DNA of 64,000 nucleotides. Source: 66-474 sp050737995. GTDB lineage: Bacteria; Pseudomonadota; Gammaproteobacteria; Xanthomonadales; Rhodanobacteraceae. The stretch is from contig JBOHYR010000077.1 in the NCBI GenBank assembly GCA_050737995.1, positions 50,956 through 114,955 on the forward strand. Direction: 5' to 3'. Shown piece by piece: positions 9,541 through 17,015 of this stretch. The stretch's first letter is position 1. Every line of letters begins with the position of its first letter. The notes under the pieces are model-generated. The model saw nothing but the letters and a program-made list of their open reading frames with translations, did not search any database and had not been told where the DNA came from. The translations under genes and the position numbers were made by a program.

Positions 9541-10146
9541 TCACGGGCGCCGTGACCAGGGAGTAACCGTGCCGACGATCGTCAAGGCGTCCGCACGGTC
9601 GATGGCGGTCAGCACGCCCGCTGAAATTTCCGAATCGCGCAGCCATCTGGATCCGCCGCCCTCGATCTGGAAACCGAGGATGATCTGGTGGTAATCGATC
9701 GTCGCGGGAACATCGCATTCCTGCAGCAGCGCATCCGCGTTCCCGGCGGGATTCGCCGCTGCGCTTCCGCGCACCTGAAAAAAAGCGCAGCGCGCATTTT
9801 CGGGCACCAAAGCGGTGGCCAATCTCGGGCCGAGTCGATCGTTGTGGAGCCAGGCCAGCACCAGTGATGGAGAGACTTCCGCACGCCGCACATAGTCGAC
9901 AACGCACCGCACGAACGCATCGGGCTCCGACCAGTCCAGAGCGAGCAAGCGATGTTCGCAACCGGTCCCACTGATCGCCCGATCCATCGCAAGCAGCGAC
10001 CGTTTGGTCCCGGCAACCGACGTCAAGATGCCGCATCGGTGCGCCAGCGCCTTGCTGGCTTCCATCAGCATGCCGGTGCCGCCCACGATGACCACATGCG
10101 AATCCGCAATGCGGCGGGTCAGTGTGGCCTGCTGTCCCACAAGCAT
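9541..10146 (-). CDS. Rossmann-fold (short-chain dehydrogenase-like) protein
   Basis: This 201-residue protein has 'SHVVIVGGTGMLMEASKALAH' at residues 17-37, a beta-alpha-beta dinucleotide-binding start with a GGTGML pattern. No canonical YxxxK catalytic pair of classical SDR enzymes is evident, and at about 200 residues it is short for the family. It may therefore be an atypical or non-catalytic NAD(P)-binding protein. The ATG at 10146 immediately abuts the REP-like element upstream. It lies between the antiporter and the M17 peptidase on the same strand, but spacing does not suggest tight coupling. Function unknown. Confidence 0.6.
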   Translation of the reverse strand: MLVGQQATLTRRIADSHVVIVGGTGMLMEASKALAHRCGILTSVAGTKRSLLAMDRAISGTGCEHRLLALDWSEPDAFVRCVVDYVRRAEVSPSLVLAWLHNDRLGPRLATALVPENARCAFFQVRGSAAANPAGNADALLQECDVPATIDYHQIILGFQIEGGGSRWLRDSEISAGVLTAIDRADALTIVGTVTPWSRRP

Positions 10147-10154
10147 CCTCGCAT

Positions 10155-10275
10155 TGTCATTCCGGGGCGCGCGCCAGCTTCATCAGCACGGGAAACCGAA
10201 ATCCATGCTGTTGCTGCACGAGCTTGAAAGCCGGATTCCGGATCCCGCCCACTTCGTGGGCTTGGTCGGAATGAC
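10155..10275. repeat. REP-like intergenic element
   Basis: It begins TGTCATTCCGGGG, has an internal GGATTCCGGATCC block, and ends GGTCGGAATGACC. It shares 'cccact/cttcgtgggc' and terminal arms with the copies at 45.78 and 51.37 kb. It fills nearly the whole spacer between the Rossmann-fold gene and the M17 peptidase gene. Confidence 0.7.
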
Positions 10276-10283
10276 CAACGTCT

Positions 10284-11684
10284 TTACGGAACGCCACGCT
10301 GGCTTCTCGCGTAGCGCTCGCGCAGGAAGGCGTGGAACGTGCGCAGCGATTGCGCCTCGCCGCCACGCGGTCGACCGGGCCGGTCGCCATCGTTCCAGGC
10401 GTACACGTCGACGTGCAACCACGGCACGCTGGCGGGCACGAAATTCTGCAGGTAAAGCGCGGCCGTGATCGCACCGGCATGGCGCGACGCACCCGTGTTG
10501 CTGGTGTCGGCGATCGTCGAGACCATCATCGCGCGATAGGGTTGCCACAGCGGCAATCGCCACAGCAGATCGTGTTGCGCGACGCTAGTAGCCAGCAGCG
10601 ACTCGGCAATATCGTCGCGGCTGGCGAACAGCGCCGGCAAGTCGGGGCCGAGCGCGACCCGCGCGGCGCCGGTGAGCGTCGCGAAATCGATCAGCAGGTC
10701 GGGCTTCGCCTCGACCGCGGCGGCCAGCGCGTCGCACAGGATCAGCCGTCCTTCGGCGTCGGTGTTGTCCACTTCCACCGTGATACCGGCGCGGGTGCGG
10801 ATCACGTCGCCGGGACGCAGCGCGTTGCCGGAAACTTCATTGTCGACCGTCGGGATCACCAACAGCAGACGCACCGGCAGCTTCGACGCCATCACCAATT
10901 GGGCGAGCGACAGCGCGTGCGCGGCGCCGCCCATGTCCTTTTTCATCCAGCGCATGCCGTCGTGGCTCTTGAGGTCGAGCCCGCCGGTATCGAAACATAC
11001 GCCTTTGCCAACCAATGCCAGCAGCGGATCGCCCGCGCGTCCCCAGCTCAGTTCGATCACGCGCGGCGCGCGCGAACTGGCACGGCCGACCGCGTGGACC
11101 GTCGGGAAGCCCGCCTTCAGCAAACCCTCGCCGCTCCACTCGCGGCATTTCGCGCCGTGCCGCGCGGCGACTTCACGTACCGCTGCGCACACGTCCGCGG
11201 GACCGAGATCCTGAGCCGGTGTGTTGACCATGTCACGCACGCGATCGATGGCTTCAAGGGTTGGCGATATTTCGTCCAGCACCGCACGCGGCACCAGCAG
11301 GCGTGCCGGTTCTGTCCGCGCCTCGCGATAACGCGCGAAGCGGTAACTGCCGAGCGCCCAGCCCAGCGCTGCGTCGCGCCCGGAAAGCACATCGCCATCG
11401 AGACGATAGTCGTCGCCGGGCAGTTGCCAAGGCAGACTTCCAAGCGCGAACGGCGGCAATCCGGGGTCGATGCCGCACAGCACCCGCGTACTCTCGCCGC
11501 GCGCATCCGGCAACATGCAGAATGCCCCCGCCTGGCCGATGAAGCCGCAGGATTGCGCCCAGCGCTGCTGGCGCGACCCAAGATTTTTTTCGACTTCGGC
11601 CCAGCCGGAACGCGTTACCGGCGTCAGCGGCAATGCACGCCGCCCGCGCCGATCTGCACTCAGGCCGAGCACGTGTCGCGCCAC
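10284..11684 (-). CDS. M17 family leucyl aminopeptidase
   Basis: This 466-residue protein carries the M17 signature NTDAEGRL near residue 306 and the metal/catalytic block 'VGKGVCFDTGGLDLK' about 70 residues earlier, with a variable N-terminal domain typical of PepA/PepB. These hexameric two-metal cytosolic enzymes remove N-terminal residues from peptides. It starts 19 bp after the stop of the upstream PstS-like LysM gene on the same strand, so the two may be co-transcribed. Whether it is the housekeeping PepA or a paralogue such as the PepB-like clade cannot be settled from the window; the divergent N-terminus leans toward a paralogue. Confidence 0.9.
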   Translation of the reverse strand: MARHVLGLSADRRGRRALPLTPVTRSGWAEVEKNLGSRQQRWAQSCGFIGQAGAFCMLPDARGESTRVLCGIDPGLPPFALGSLPWQLPGDDYRLDGDVLSGRDAALGWALGSYRFARYREARTEPARLLVPRAVLDEISPTLEAIDRVRDMVNTPAQDLGPADVCAAVREVAARHGAKCREWSGEGLLKAGFPTVHAVGRASSRAPRVIELSWGRAGDPLLALVGKGVCFDTGGLDLKSHDGMRWMKKDMGGAAHALSLAQLVMASKLPVRLLLVIPTVDNEVSGNALRPGDVIRTRAGITVEVDNTDAEGRLILCDALAAAVEAKPDLLIDFATLTGAARVALGPDLPALFASRDDIAESLLATSVAQHDLLWRLPLWQPYRAMMVSTIADTSNTGASRHAGAITAALYLQNFVPASVPWLHVDVYAWNDGDRPGRPRGGEAQSLRTFHAFLRERYARSQRGVP

Positions 11685-11703
11685 CGGGTTTGACTGTTCC
11701 GCA

Positions 11704-12984
11704 TCATGGCGACGACACTTTGAGCTGTTGACCGACCTGCAGTGTATCGCTGTGCAGATGATTCCACTTGCGCAAGTCCTCGACGCTCACCGAATGGTTT
11801 TTCGCGATCTTCGAGAGCGTGTCGCCACTGACCACGGTGTAGGTTGCAGATACCGTGGGAGCCGCGGTCGCTTGCGGCGACGGATCGACGCCCGCGGCCT
11901 CGGCCAGCGCGATGCGTTGCTTGTTGTCCTTGGCAACCTGTTCGGCGGCGACCTGCTGCAAGCGCATGGTGTGGGCCATGTCGGGATAAAGCGCGGCGAG
12001 ACGCGCGAACTCGGCGCTGGGTGAATACTCGGGCGGCAGGCCCTCGGCGATCATGCGCGCGGCAATCGTGTTGATGCGATCCGACTCGGTCTTGGCGTTC
12101 AGCACGACCGCCTGGTTGTAAGGCAACAGATCGTGACCGCGCAGGATTTCGTCCGCCTTCGGTCCACTCAGGAACGCCAGGAATTTCTGGATGGTGTCGG
12201 CCTTCGGGCTGTCGGCCTTCCAGGCGAGATAAATGGTCAACGGCAACGGATAGGTTGCATTCTCGAGCGTGGCGACGCTCGGCGTCACGCCCTCGATCGG
12301 GATGATCCTGATGCCCTTCTGGTCGTGTGCATGCACCAGCGTGCTGAGCGCCAGAGCCTTGGGGTTCAGCGCCACGTCCGACTGCAGCGAATCGATATTG
12401 ATCAACAAGCGCGGCACCGCGACCGGGTTGTCGCCATTGCCGAACATCAGTCGGCGGAAGCTGAACTGCACACCGTCCAACTTCGGAAACACGCCTTCGA
12501 GATCGATATGTTCGTCGGGGCCGCCGACCTGCGACCAGTTGGTGATCTTGCCGTAGTAGATATCGTGTACTTGCTTCAGCGTCAGGTTGTTCACCGGGTT
12601 GGCGACATTGGTGATCATCACCAGCGCATCCCACGCCACCGGCGTAAACGTGAGCGCGGATTCCTGGGTGCGCTCCGCGTACGCCGGCCGCGCGATCGCG
12701 GCGATATCGACCGTGCCGGCAATCGCCTGATCGATGCCGTCGATGGTGTTGAAAGGCTGGACTTCGAGATGACCGTCGCCGGTCTCGGCGAAGGCCCTGG
12801 CCACCGCGTCGACCAGACCCTCGGTACTGACCTGATCGCCGCGCACGATCAGTGCCGGACTGGACGCCTTGTCGTGGCGTGACGCCTCGTGACGCGACTT
12901 ATGGTGGGTGGGCGCCGCCGTGGCGGTAAGGGCGAAGGCGAAGGAAAAAGATGCAGCGAGCAGACTCAACGAGCGAAGAAACAT
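11704..12984 (-). CDS. PstS-like substrate-binding protein with C-terminal LysM domain
   Basis: This 426-residue exported protein has a signal peptide (about 1-23, ...LTATAA|PTHHKS). It contains a phosphate/type-2 periplasmic binding domain (about 45-290; 'DIAAIARPA', 'ITNWSQVGGPDEHI', 'YPLPLTIYLAWK') and a LysM peptidoglycan-binding module at the C-terminus (YTVVSGDTLSKIAKNHSVS...). PstS-like domains without a membrane transporter partner act as sensors or extracellular binding proteins; the LysM module would tether this one to peptidoglycan. No pst transporter genes are adjacent, so transport is doubtful. It is followed at 19 bp by the M17 peptidase gene. Confidence 0.85.
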   Translation of the reverse strand: MFLRSLSLLAASFSFAFALTATAAPTHHKSRHEASRHDKASSPALIVRGDQVSTEGLVDAVARAFAETGDGHLEVQPFNTIDGIDQAIAGTVDIAAIARPAYAERTQESALTFTPVAWDALVMITNVANPVNNLTLKQVHDIYYGKITNWSQVGGPDEHIDLEGVFPKLDGVQFSFRRLMFGNGDNPVAVPRLLINIDSLQSDVALNPKALALSTLVHAHDQKGIRIIPIEGVTPSVATLENATYPLPLTIYLAWKADSPKADTIQKFLAFLSGPKADEILRGHDLLPYNQAVVLNAKTESDRINTIAARMIAEGLPPEYSPSAEFARLAALYPDMAHTMRLQQVAAEQVAKDNKQRIALAEAAGVDPSPQATAAPTVSATYTVVSGDTLSKIAKNHSVSVEDLRKWNHLHSDTLQVGQQLKVSSP

Positions 12985-13028
12985 GAAGGGAACACCGATT
13001 GATGGTCGAGGGACGGGACCGCAAGATT

Positions 13029-13202
13029 ATGGCGGAACCGAACACGTCCGAGGGAATCCCGTTCACCTATCCGCACATGAATTTGCTGATGCGCCTCACG
13101 CTTCCACGCACGCTCGATCGCACCACGCTGGATTCGAAGCAGCTGTTGCAGCAAGTCTGGCCACTGAACGTAGGACCACGGGCTGAAGCTTTGGCGTTCT
13201 GA
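13029..13202 (+). CDS. Possible small protein, 57 residues
   Basis: The frame encodes MAEPNTSEGIPFTYPHMN... to ...GPRAEALAF. The first half uses GC-ending codons like its neighbours; the second half does so less. There is no good Shine-Dalgarno sequence, no recognisable domain, and it lies between divergent features. It could be a small gene, a gene remnant or chance; listed at low confidence. Confidence 0.2.
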   Translation: MAEPNTSEGIPFTYPHMNLLMRLTLPRTLDRTTLDSKQLLQQVWPLNVGPRAEALAF

Positions 13203-13266
13203 TCCCTGCCGACCGGTCAAGGCAATGCCCGCGGCAGAAATCCTCGGTGGCTTGACCAGGGACGCT

Positions 13267-13400
13267 CACATTTGAGTTTGCAGCCATTGTTCCCTGCCGC
13301 AGCAACGTCAGCCCACAGGCCCCCGCGGGTGCTGCGCAAATACGCGGAGCGACGCGGACACGCGGGCGTCGCGCTGTTGTCGACACGCAACCACGCGGCT
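13267..13400 (-). pseudogene. Decayed 3' fragment of a second Deg-type protease gene
   Basis: This stretch aligns base by base with the 3' end of the deg gene at 18066-18190. Both start TCACAT and share 'CCCTGCCGCAGCA.CGTCAG', 'GGGTGC.GCGC.AATAC', 'ACGCGGACA' and 'GGCGTCGCG..GTTGT'; by eye about three quarters of positions match. Small indels break the frame. The minus-strand translation yields 'VDNSATP', then in another frame 'LTLLRQG', matching VNNVATP and LTVLRQG of the intact protein. No catalytic-domain sequence remains. It is interpreted as the relic of a duplication involving the PEP-CTERM/deg locus. Confidence 0.75.
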
Positions 13401-13657
13401 ATCCATCGCCTGGCAGAGGCCCCGATCGAGCGTCGCCGCGCACCGCAGGGGTTGTCCGCCAGCAAACAGGTTCGTGCGTCCCAGTCGTACCCGTTGGCCT
13501 GAGTCGGCGCATTCGCAGGGTGTCGAGCGGTTTTACGCTCCAAGGACAAGCAGCGGCCGTAACCGGTTGCTGCGCGTAGTGCACTGATATACATGATTTA
13601 TAAAAGACACATCCTGCGTTTTCTGGATAGCCACGGGCAGTTGCCTTACTTCTAGGG

Positions 13658-13674
13658 TGTCGTATTTTCTTACG
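13658..13674 (+). promoter_or_regulatory. Distal UAS dyad of PEP-CTERM gene 1 (candidate PrsR site)
   Basis: TGTCGTATTTTCTTACG matches the shared 17-bp pattern TGTCGGATTTCCTTACA found twice upstream of each of three PEP-CTERM promoters in this window. It is centred about 209 bp upstream of the -24 GG of the sigma-54 promoter. Confidence 0.6.
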
Positions 13675-13793
13675 ATTTCCGGACAGCGGCGACCGAAGAC
13701 GCTCGGCAATGCGTAATACGTTGATTTACGGATTCAATTTCTTGCAGCGCAGCCCCGCGTCAAGCGACTTGGGACGAAATTTTCGTTTTTAGG

Positions 13794-13810
13794 TGTTGGA
13801 TTTCTTTACA
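13794..13810 (+). promoter_or_regulatory. Proximal UAS dyad of PEP-CTERM gene 1 (candidate PrsR site)
   Basis: TGTTGGATTTCTTTACA has a TGT-N11-ACA dyad that extends to GGTGT/ACACC. It is centred about 73 bp upstream of the -24 GG, the same distance as in front of PEP-CTERM gene 3 (72 bp). Confidence 0.65.
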
Positions 13811-13872
13811 CCTTTTGTGGGATGGCACACATTGTAAACGCATAAACTGTTGATTCGTATATTAAATATTTG

Positions 13873-13889
13873 TTGGCACCAAAAATGCT
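13873..13889 (+). promoter_or_regulatory. Sigma-54 promoter of PEP-CTERM gene 1
   Basis: TTGGCACCAAAAATGCT has the -24 GG at 13875-13876 and the -12 GC at 13887-13888 with exactly ten bases between. This matches the RpoN consensus TTGGCACG-N4-TTGCA apart from A in place of the first T of the -12 box. The predicted start of transcription is about 13900, giving a leader of roughly 42 nt. Confidence 0.8.
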
Positions 13890-13941
13890 CTATGGCACTC
13901 GTCTCTCCAATCCCAACAGACTGCCCAACAGGGGGCTTGAT

Positions 13942-14757
13942 ATGCGTTTGTCAACACTTTGCGTGGCCACGCTTCTCGCGGCCTGCGCGGTGGGCATCGC
14001 CCACGCGACGCCGACCGACTTGATTACCAACGGCGACTTCAGCCAGAGCTCGCACACCGCGCCTTGGCAGTTCGGCACGAACTCCGGGGGCGGTCAATTC
14101 TTCGGCGGTGGGTCTTGTACCTATGGTGGAAATTCCATCACCGGGTGGCAGGGTAATGGCGGCTACGAAATCTGGTACAACAGCTCCGCAGCGGCATCCA
14201 CGGTCGAGCCCTGCACCCAATATTCGGAGACGCAATTGCTGTCGCCGATCAGCGCACCGCCGGCGGGTGCCGGTTCCGGATCGTTCGTCGGCTTGGACGG
14301 TATCAGCTCACCCATACCCAACGCCGGCATCAGCCAGATGATCAACGGCCTTGTCGCCGGCGCCAAGTACACCGTCACTTTCTACTGGGGCAACACGCAA
14401 CTGTTGAACAGGAGCGGCCCCACGACGGAATACCTCACGGTTTCCCTTGGCAGCCAGTCTTTCGACACGTCAGTCAACAGCATTGGCACCCACGGTTGGT
14501 CCGGTTGGGCGCCGGTATCGTTCACGTTCACGGCGGATTCGGCGTCGGAACTCCTGGGCTTCCTGTCGATCGGCACGCCCGACAGCTTGCCGCCGTTCGC
14601 CGTGCTGACCGGCATATCGATGTACCAGGATGTTCCTGAGCCCTCGGATCTGGCCACGTTCGGCGGTGGCCTGCTCGGGTTGGGTCTGTTGATCGTGTTT
14701 GCGCGTCGCCGTGAGATGCGCCGTCGTGCCGCCGAAGGCAACAACGCCATCAGTTAA
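13942..14757 (+). CDS. PEP-CTERM sorting-signal protein 1 (DUF642-like)
   Basis: This 271-residue secreted protein has a signal peptide (MRLSTLCVATLLAACAVGIAHA|TP). A beta-rich body (about 28-230) includes 'LITNGDFS', 'ITGWQGNGGYEIWY', 'GSFVGLDG' and 'KYTVTFYWGNTQ', resembling DUF642/galactose-binding-like folds. The C-terminal signal is VPEPSDL, a hydrophobic helix, then RRREMRRR. PEP-CTERM proteins are recognised by an exosortase and processed at the PEP signal for surface or matrix display. The ATG at 13942 follows AGGGGG by six bases; the earlier in-frame ATG overlaps the promoter. The tail after the arginine cluster (about ten residues) is longer than usual. Paralogous to the genes at 14907 and 17016. 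Confidence 0.9.
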   Translation: MRLSTLCVATLLAACAVGIAHATPTDLITNGDFSQSSHTAPWQFGTNSGGGQFFGGGSCTYGGNSITGWQGNGGYEIWYNSSAAASTVEPCTQYSETQLLSPISAPPAGAGSGSFVGLDGISSPIPNAGISQMINGLVAGAKYTVTFYWGNTQLLNRSGPTTEYLTVSLGSQSFDTSVNSIGTHGWSGWAPVSFTFTADSASELLGFLSIGTPDSLPPFAVLTGISMYQDVPEPSDLATFGGGLLGLGLLIVFARRREMRRRAAEGNNAIS

Positions 14758-14770
14758 ACGTTCATGGATC

Positions 14771-14795
14771 GTCTGGGCGCGCAGGCCGCCCGGAC
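14771..14795 (+). terminator. Conserved hairpin after PEP-CTERM gene 1
   Basis: A 9-bp stem (GTCTGGGCG / CGCCCGGAC) around a CGCAGGC-type loop begins 14 bp past the stop. Equivalent stems follow PEP-CTERM genes 2 and 3, each continuing into GATCGGC. There is no strong U-run, so it may attenuate, stabilise mRNA ends, or be Rho-assisted. Confidence 0.5.
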
Positions 14796-14906
14796 GATCG
14801 GCTGGTGCACCTCTCGTGAAGCTCCGCTTGCCAGGACTCGACATCTTTCAATTCGGTTGCTGCTGCTTTCTTCTTTCAGACACGCTGTAAAACAGGAGGG
14901 TTATTT

Positions 14907-15704
14907 ATGCGTTTATCAACACTTTGCTTGGCCACGTTTCTCGCGGTCGGCGCGGTGGGCATCGCCCACGCAACGCCGAACTTGGTCCAGAACGGCGATT
15001 TCAGCCAAACCTCGCCAACCCCGGCGAACCCGACCCAGATCGGCCCCGACTACACAGCCGGGCAATTCGTCACCGGCTGGACAGGCAACGGCTACGCAAT
15101 CTGGTATCCAAGCGCGACCGCCGCAGTCAGCGGCTGTGGCCACACCCAGTATCACAGTGGCGCCGGCGGCGACTGTTCAACGCTTAACGTTGTCGGCACG
15201 CCGGTTCCTGGTAGCGGCAGCTTCGTTGCCCTAGACGGTGTGTCGGGCTCTCTTCAGGGCAGTATCTCGCAACTGCTCAGCGGCCTGACCGTGGGCAGTA
15301 CCTACACTGTCAGCTTTTACTGGGGCACCACTCAGGAAACGCAGGCGAGCAGTAAAGTCCAGTCGCACGATCAATACCTTCAGGTTTCGCTCGGAGGCGC
15401 GACACCCCAGACTACCAATACCGTCCTCACTGACTGGAATACGTTCAACGGCTGGTATCTGACGACGATGAACTTCACGGCAGATTCGTCATCGGCCCTC
15501 CTGGACTTCCTTTCTATCGGGTTGCCTGCCGATGGGCCCCCGATGATCCTCCTGACTGGCGTGACGCTGACCCAGAATGTTCCTGAACCTCCGGAGCTGG
15601 CGATGTTCGGCGGTGGCTTGCTCGGGTTGGGTCTGTTGATCTTGTTTGCGCGTCGCCGCGAGATGCGCCGTCGCGCCGCCGATGGCGGCAGCTCTATCGT
15701 CTAA
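14907..15704 (+). CDS. PEP-CTERM sorting-signal protein 2 (DUF642-like)
   Basis: This 265-residue paralogue of protein 1 has the signal peptide MRLSTLCLATFLAVGAVGIAHA|TP. The body contains 'NLVQNGDFSQTSP', 'VTGWTGNGYAIWYP', 'GSFVALDGV' and 'TYTVSFYWGTTQ'. The C-terminal signal is VPEPPEL, a GGGLLGLGLLILFA helix and RRREMRRR. A consensus AGGAGGG precedes the ATG. It starts 150 bp after gene 1, with the conserved hairpin between. No GG-N10-GC sigma-54 element or 17-bp dyad was found in that gap, so it probably depends on the gene 1 promoter. It is likely displayed or released through the same exosortase route; its ligand is unknown. Confidence 0.9.
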   Translation: MRLSTLCLATFLAVGAVGIAHATPNLVQNGDFSQTSPTPANPTQIGPDYTAGQFVTGWTGNGYAIWYPSATAAVSGCGHTQYHSGAGGDCSTLNVVGTPVPGSGSFVALDGVSGSLQGSISQLLSGLTVGSTYTVSFYWGTTQETQASSKVQSHDQYLQVSLGGATPQTTNTVLTDWNTFNGWYLTTMNFTADSSSALLDFLSIGLPADGPPMILLTGVTLTQNVPEPPELAMFGGGLLGLGLLILFARRREMRRRAADGGSSIV

Positions 15705-15718
15705 GCGTTCAGTCGTCG

Positions 15719-15740
15719 TCCGGGCGCGCAGGCGCCCGGA
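15719..15740 (+). terminator. Conserved hairpin after PEP-CTERM gene 2
   Basis: A perfect 8-bp stem (TCCGGGCG / CGCCCGGA) with loop CGCAGG lies 15 bp past the stop and is followed by TGATCGGC. It is the second of three near-identical hairpins, each placed just downstream of a PEP-CTERM gene. It lacks a U-run, so termination is unproven. Confidence 0.5.
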
Positions 15741-15761
15741 TGATCGGCTAGTCTGCCTTCC

Positions 15762-16658
15762 GTGAACGCGCTGCTCGACGAGATCCTTCATCTCACGGTC
15801 TGGTTACTGCTCCTTTGCGCCATCTTCGTGCCGCTCGAACGATTGGCCGGCATCAAGCGCCAGGCGTTCTTCCGTCCGCAGTTCCTGACTGATCTCGGCT
15901 ATTACGCAATCAACTCGGTCCTCGTCGGCGTGATTCTGGGTGCGCCGCTGGTCCTGATGGGCGCCGCCGTCCACCAGATCATTCCTTCCGCCGTGCTCGA
16001 CACCATTGCGGCTTGGCCCGCTGGCGTCCGCCTGGTCGTGGCGCTGCTGGTGGGGGAGATCGGCTTTTACTGGGGCCATCGCCTAACCCATGAGGTTCCC
16101 TTCCTGTGGCGCTTCCATTCGATCCACCACAGTGCCAAACACGTCGATTTCCTGACCAATACCCGTGCGCACCCGGTGGACATGGTGTTTGCCCGGACGC
16201 TCGGCTTCATCCCGGTGATCGCCCTCGGGCTGACTGGAGGCAGCGGCACGGTCACGGCATTGTTTCTGGTGCTTGGCACGATGTGGGGGTTCTTCATCCA
16301 CGCCAACGTGCGCTGGCGTTTCGGCTTCCTGGAACACGTCATCGCCACGCCGTTTTTCCACCGGTGGCACCACACCAACGACCCCCGGCGCGACCGCAAC
16401 TACGCCGCGATGCTTCCATTCGTCGACCACCTGTTCGGCACCTACCAGTCGCCGGACGAGTGGCCAGCTGGGTACGGCATCGACGCACCGATGCCCGCGT
16501 CGCTGGGTGGCCAGTTACTGGATCCGTTCATGCCGCGATACCCGCCCCGACCGACGACGGAGGCCGCCGCCGCGGCGAGTCGCAACCCAGACGCGATCGA
16601 CGCGGTCCACGCGGTCGAAGGGACGAGAGAAACCGCGAAAGCAAAGGCCGTCCGCTGA
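15762..16658 (+). CDS. Fatty acid hydroxylase / sterol desaturase superfamily protein
   Basis: This 298-residue membrane protein has three to four hydrophobic segments and the di-iron histidine clusters of the family: 'GHRLTHEVPFLWRFHSIHHS' (about residues 108-127) and 'FFHRWHHTND' (about 203-212). Members hydroxylate or desaturate lipid chains using oxygen at a membrane-bound di-iron site. The C-terminus beyond about 265 is low-complexity. It starts 57 bp after PEP-CTERM gene 2, on the same strand and with only the hairpin between, so it may share that transcript. A link to lipid modification of exported material is an inference from position only. Confidence 0.85.
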   Translation: MNALLDEILHLTVWLLLLCAIFVPLERLAGIKRQAFFRPQFLTDLGYYAINSVLVGVILGAPLVLMGAAVHQIIPSAVLDTIAAWPAGVRLVVALLVGEIGFYWGHRLTHEVPFLWRFHSIHHSAKHVDFLTNTRAHPVDMVFARTLGFIPVIALGLTGGSGTVTALFLVLGTMWGFFIHANVRWRFGFLEHVIATPFFHRWHHTNDPRRDRNYAAMLPFVDHLFGTYQSPDEWPAGYGIDAPMPASLGGQLLDPFMPRYPPRPTTEAAAAASRNPDAIDAVHAVEGTRETAKAKAVR

Positions 16659-16737
16659 CGCCATCGCGGAATCTGTCGCACCCGCGCCAGGTTCGTTGAG
16701 CCCGCGAATGCGCCGGCCGGGCGCCTTCGTCGAGGAC

Positions 16738-16754
16738 TGTCGCGTTTCCTTACA
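16738..16754 (+). promoter_or_regulatory. Distal UAS dyad of PEP-CTERM gene 3 (candidate PrsR site)
   Basis: TGTCGCGTTTCCTTACA fits the 17-bp consensus shared by the other five sites. It is centred about 206 bp upstream of the -24 GG, close to the 209 bp seen for gene 1. Confidence 0.6.
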
Positions 16755-16871
16755 CTTTCGAATCGCCGCGGTGGCGAATGATCGACAACATGCAATGTCT
16801 TGACTTGTATGTGAATTCCCCGCCACACATACATTGGCGTCTGACGATTCGAGGGGAATTTTCGCTGGCGG

Positions 16872-16888
16872 TGTCAGATTTCCTGACA
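16872..16888 (+). promoter_or_regulatory. Proximal UAS dyad of PEP-CTERM gene 3 (candidate PrsR site)
   Basis: TGTCAGATTTCCTGACA is the most symmetrical of the six sites, with perfect TGTCAG/CTGACA arms. It is centred 72 bp upstream of the -24 GG of the sigma-54 promoter. Confidence 0.7.
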
Positions 16889-16949
16889 TTTTTCAGGGAG
16901 AAACGTAATCGCTCTGCATGCAGCACATTGATCTGCAAACATATTTTCG

Positions 16950-16966
16950 TTGGCACAATCGATGCA
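16950..16966 (+). promoter_or_regulatory. Sigma-54 promoter of PEP-CTERM gene 3
   Basis: TTGGCACAATCGATGCA has GG at 16952-16953 and GC at 16964-16965, exactly ten bases apart, with the full TTGGCAC -24 box and an ATGCA -12 box. Predicted transcription start is near 16977, giving a leader of about 40 nt, as for gene 1. Confidence 0.85.
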
Positions 16967-17015
16967 ACGCCTCACGTCTATTTTCCAGATCCGGCGGCAA
17001 ACAGGAGGTTCACCT

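Larger units (their letters stand above)
12985..13941. other. Long spacer upstream of the first PEP-CTERM gene
   Basis: Almost 960 bases carry no confident gene. From left to right they hold the promoter side of the PstS-like gene, a weak 58-codon plus frame (13029-13202), a 7-bp-arm inverted repeat (GGTCAAG 13216 / CTTGACC 13250), a decayed 3' fragment of a deg protease gene, and an increasingly AT-rich stretch from about 13570 to 13900. That AT-rich part contains two copies of a 17-bp dyad and a sigma-54 promoter, all annotated separately. Confidence 0.7.

Noticed and set aside
13096..13594. Minus-strand frames in the spacer before PEP-CTERM gene 1 as genes
   Set aside because: They cover the decayed deg fragment; the similarity switches frame, as expected for a pseudogene.
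14757..14906. Separate sigma-54 promoter for PEP-CTERM gene 2
   Set aside because: No GG-N10-GC with a plausible -24/-12 context and no TGT-N11-ACA dyad was found in the 149-bp spacer.
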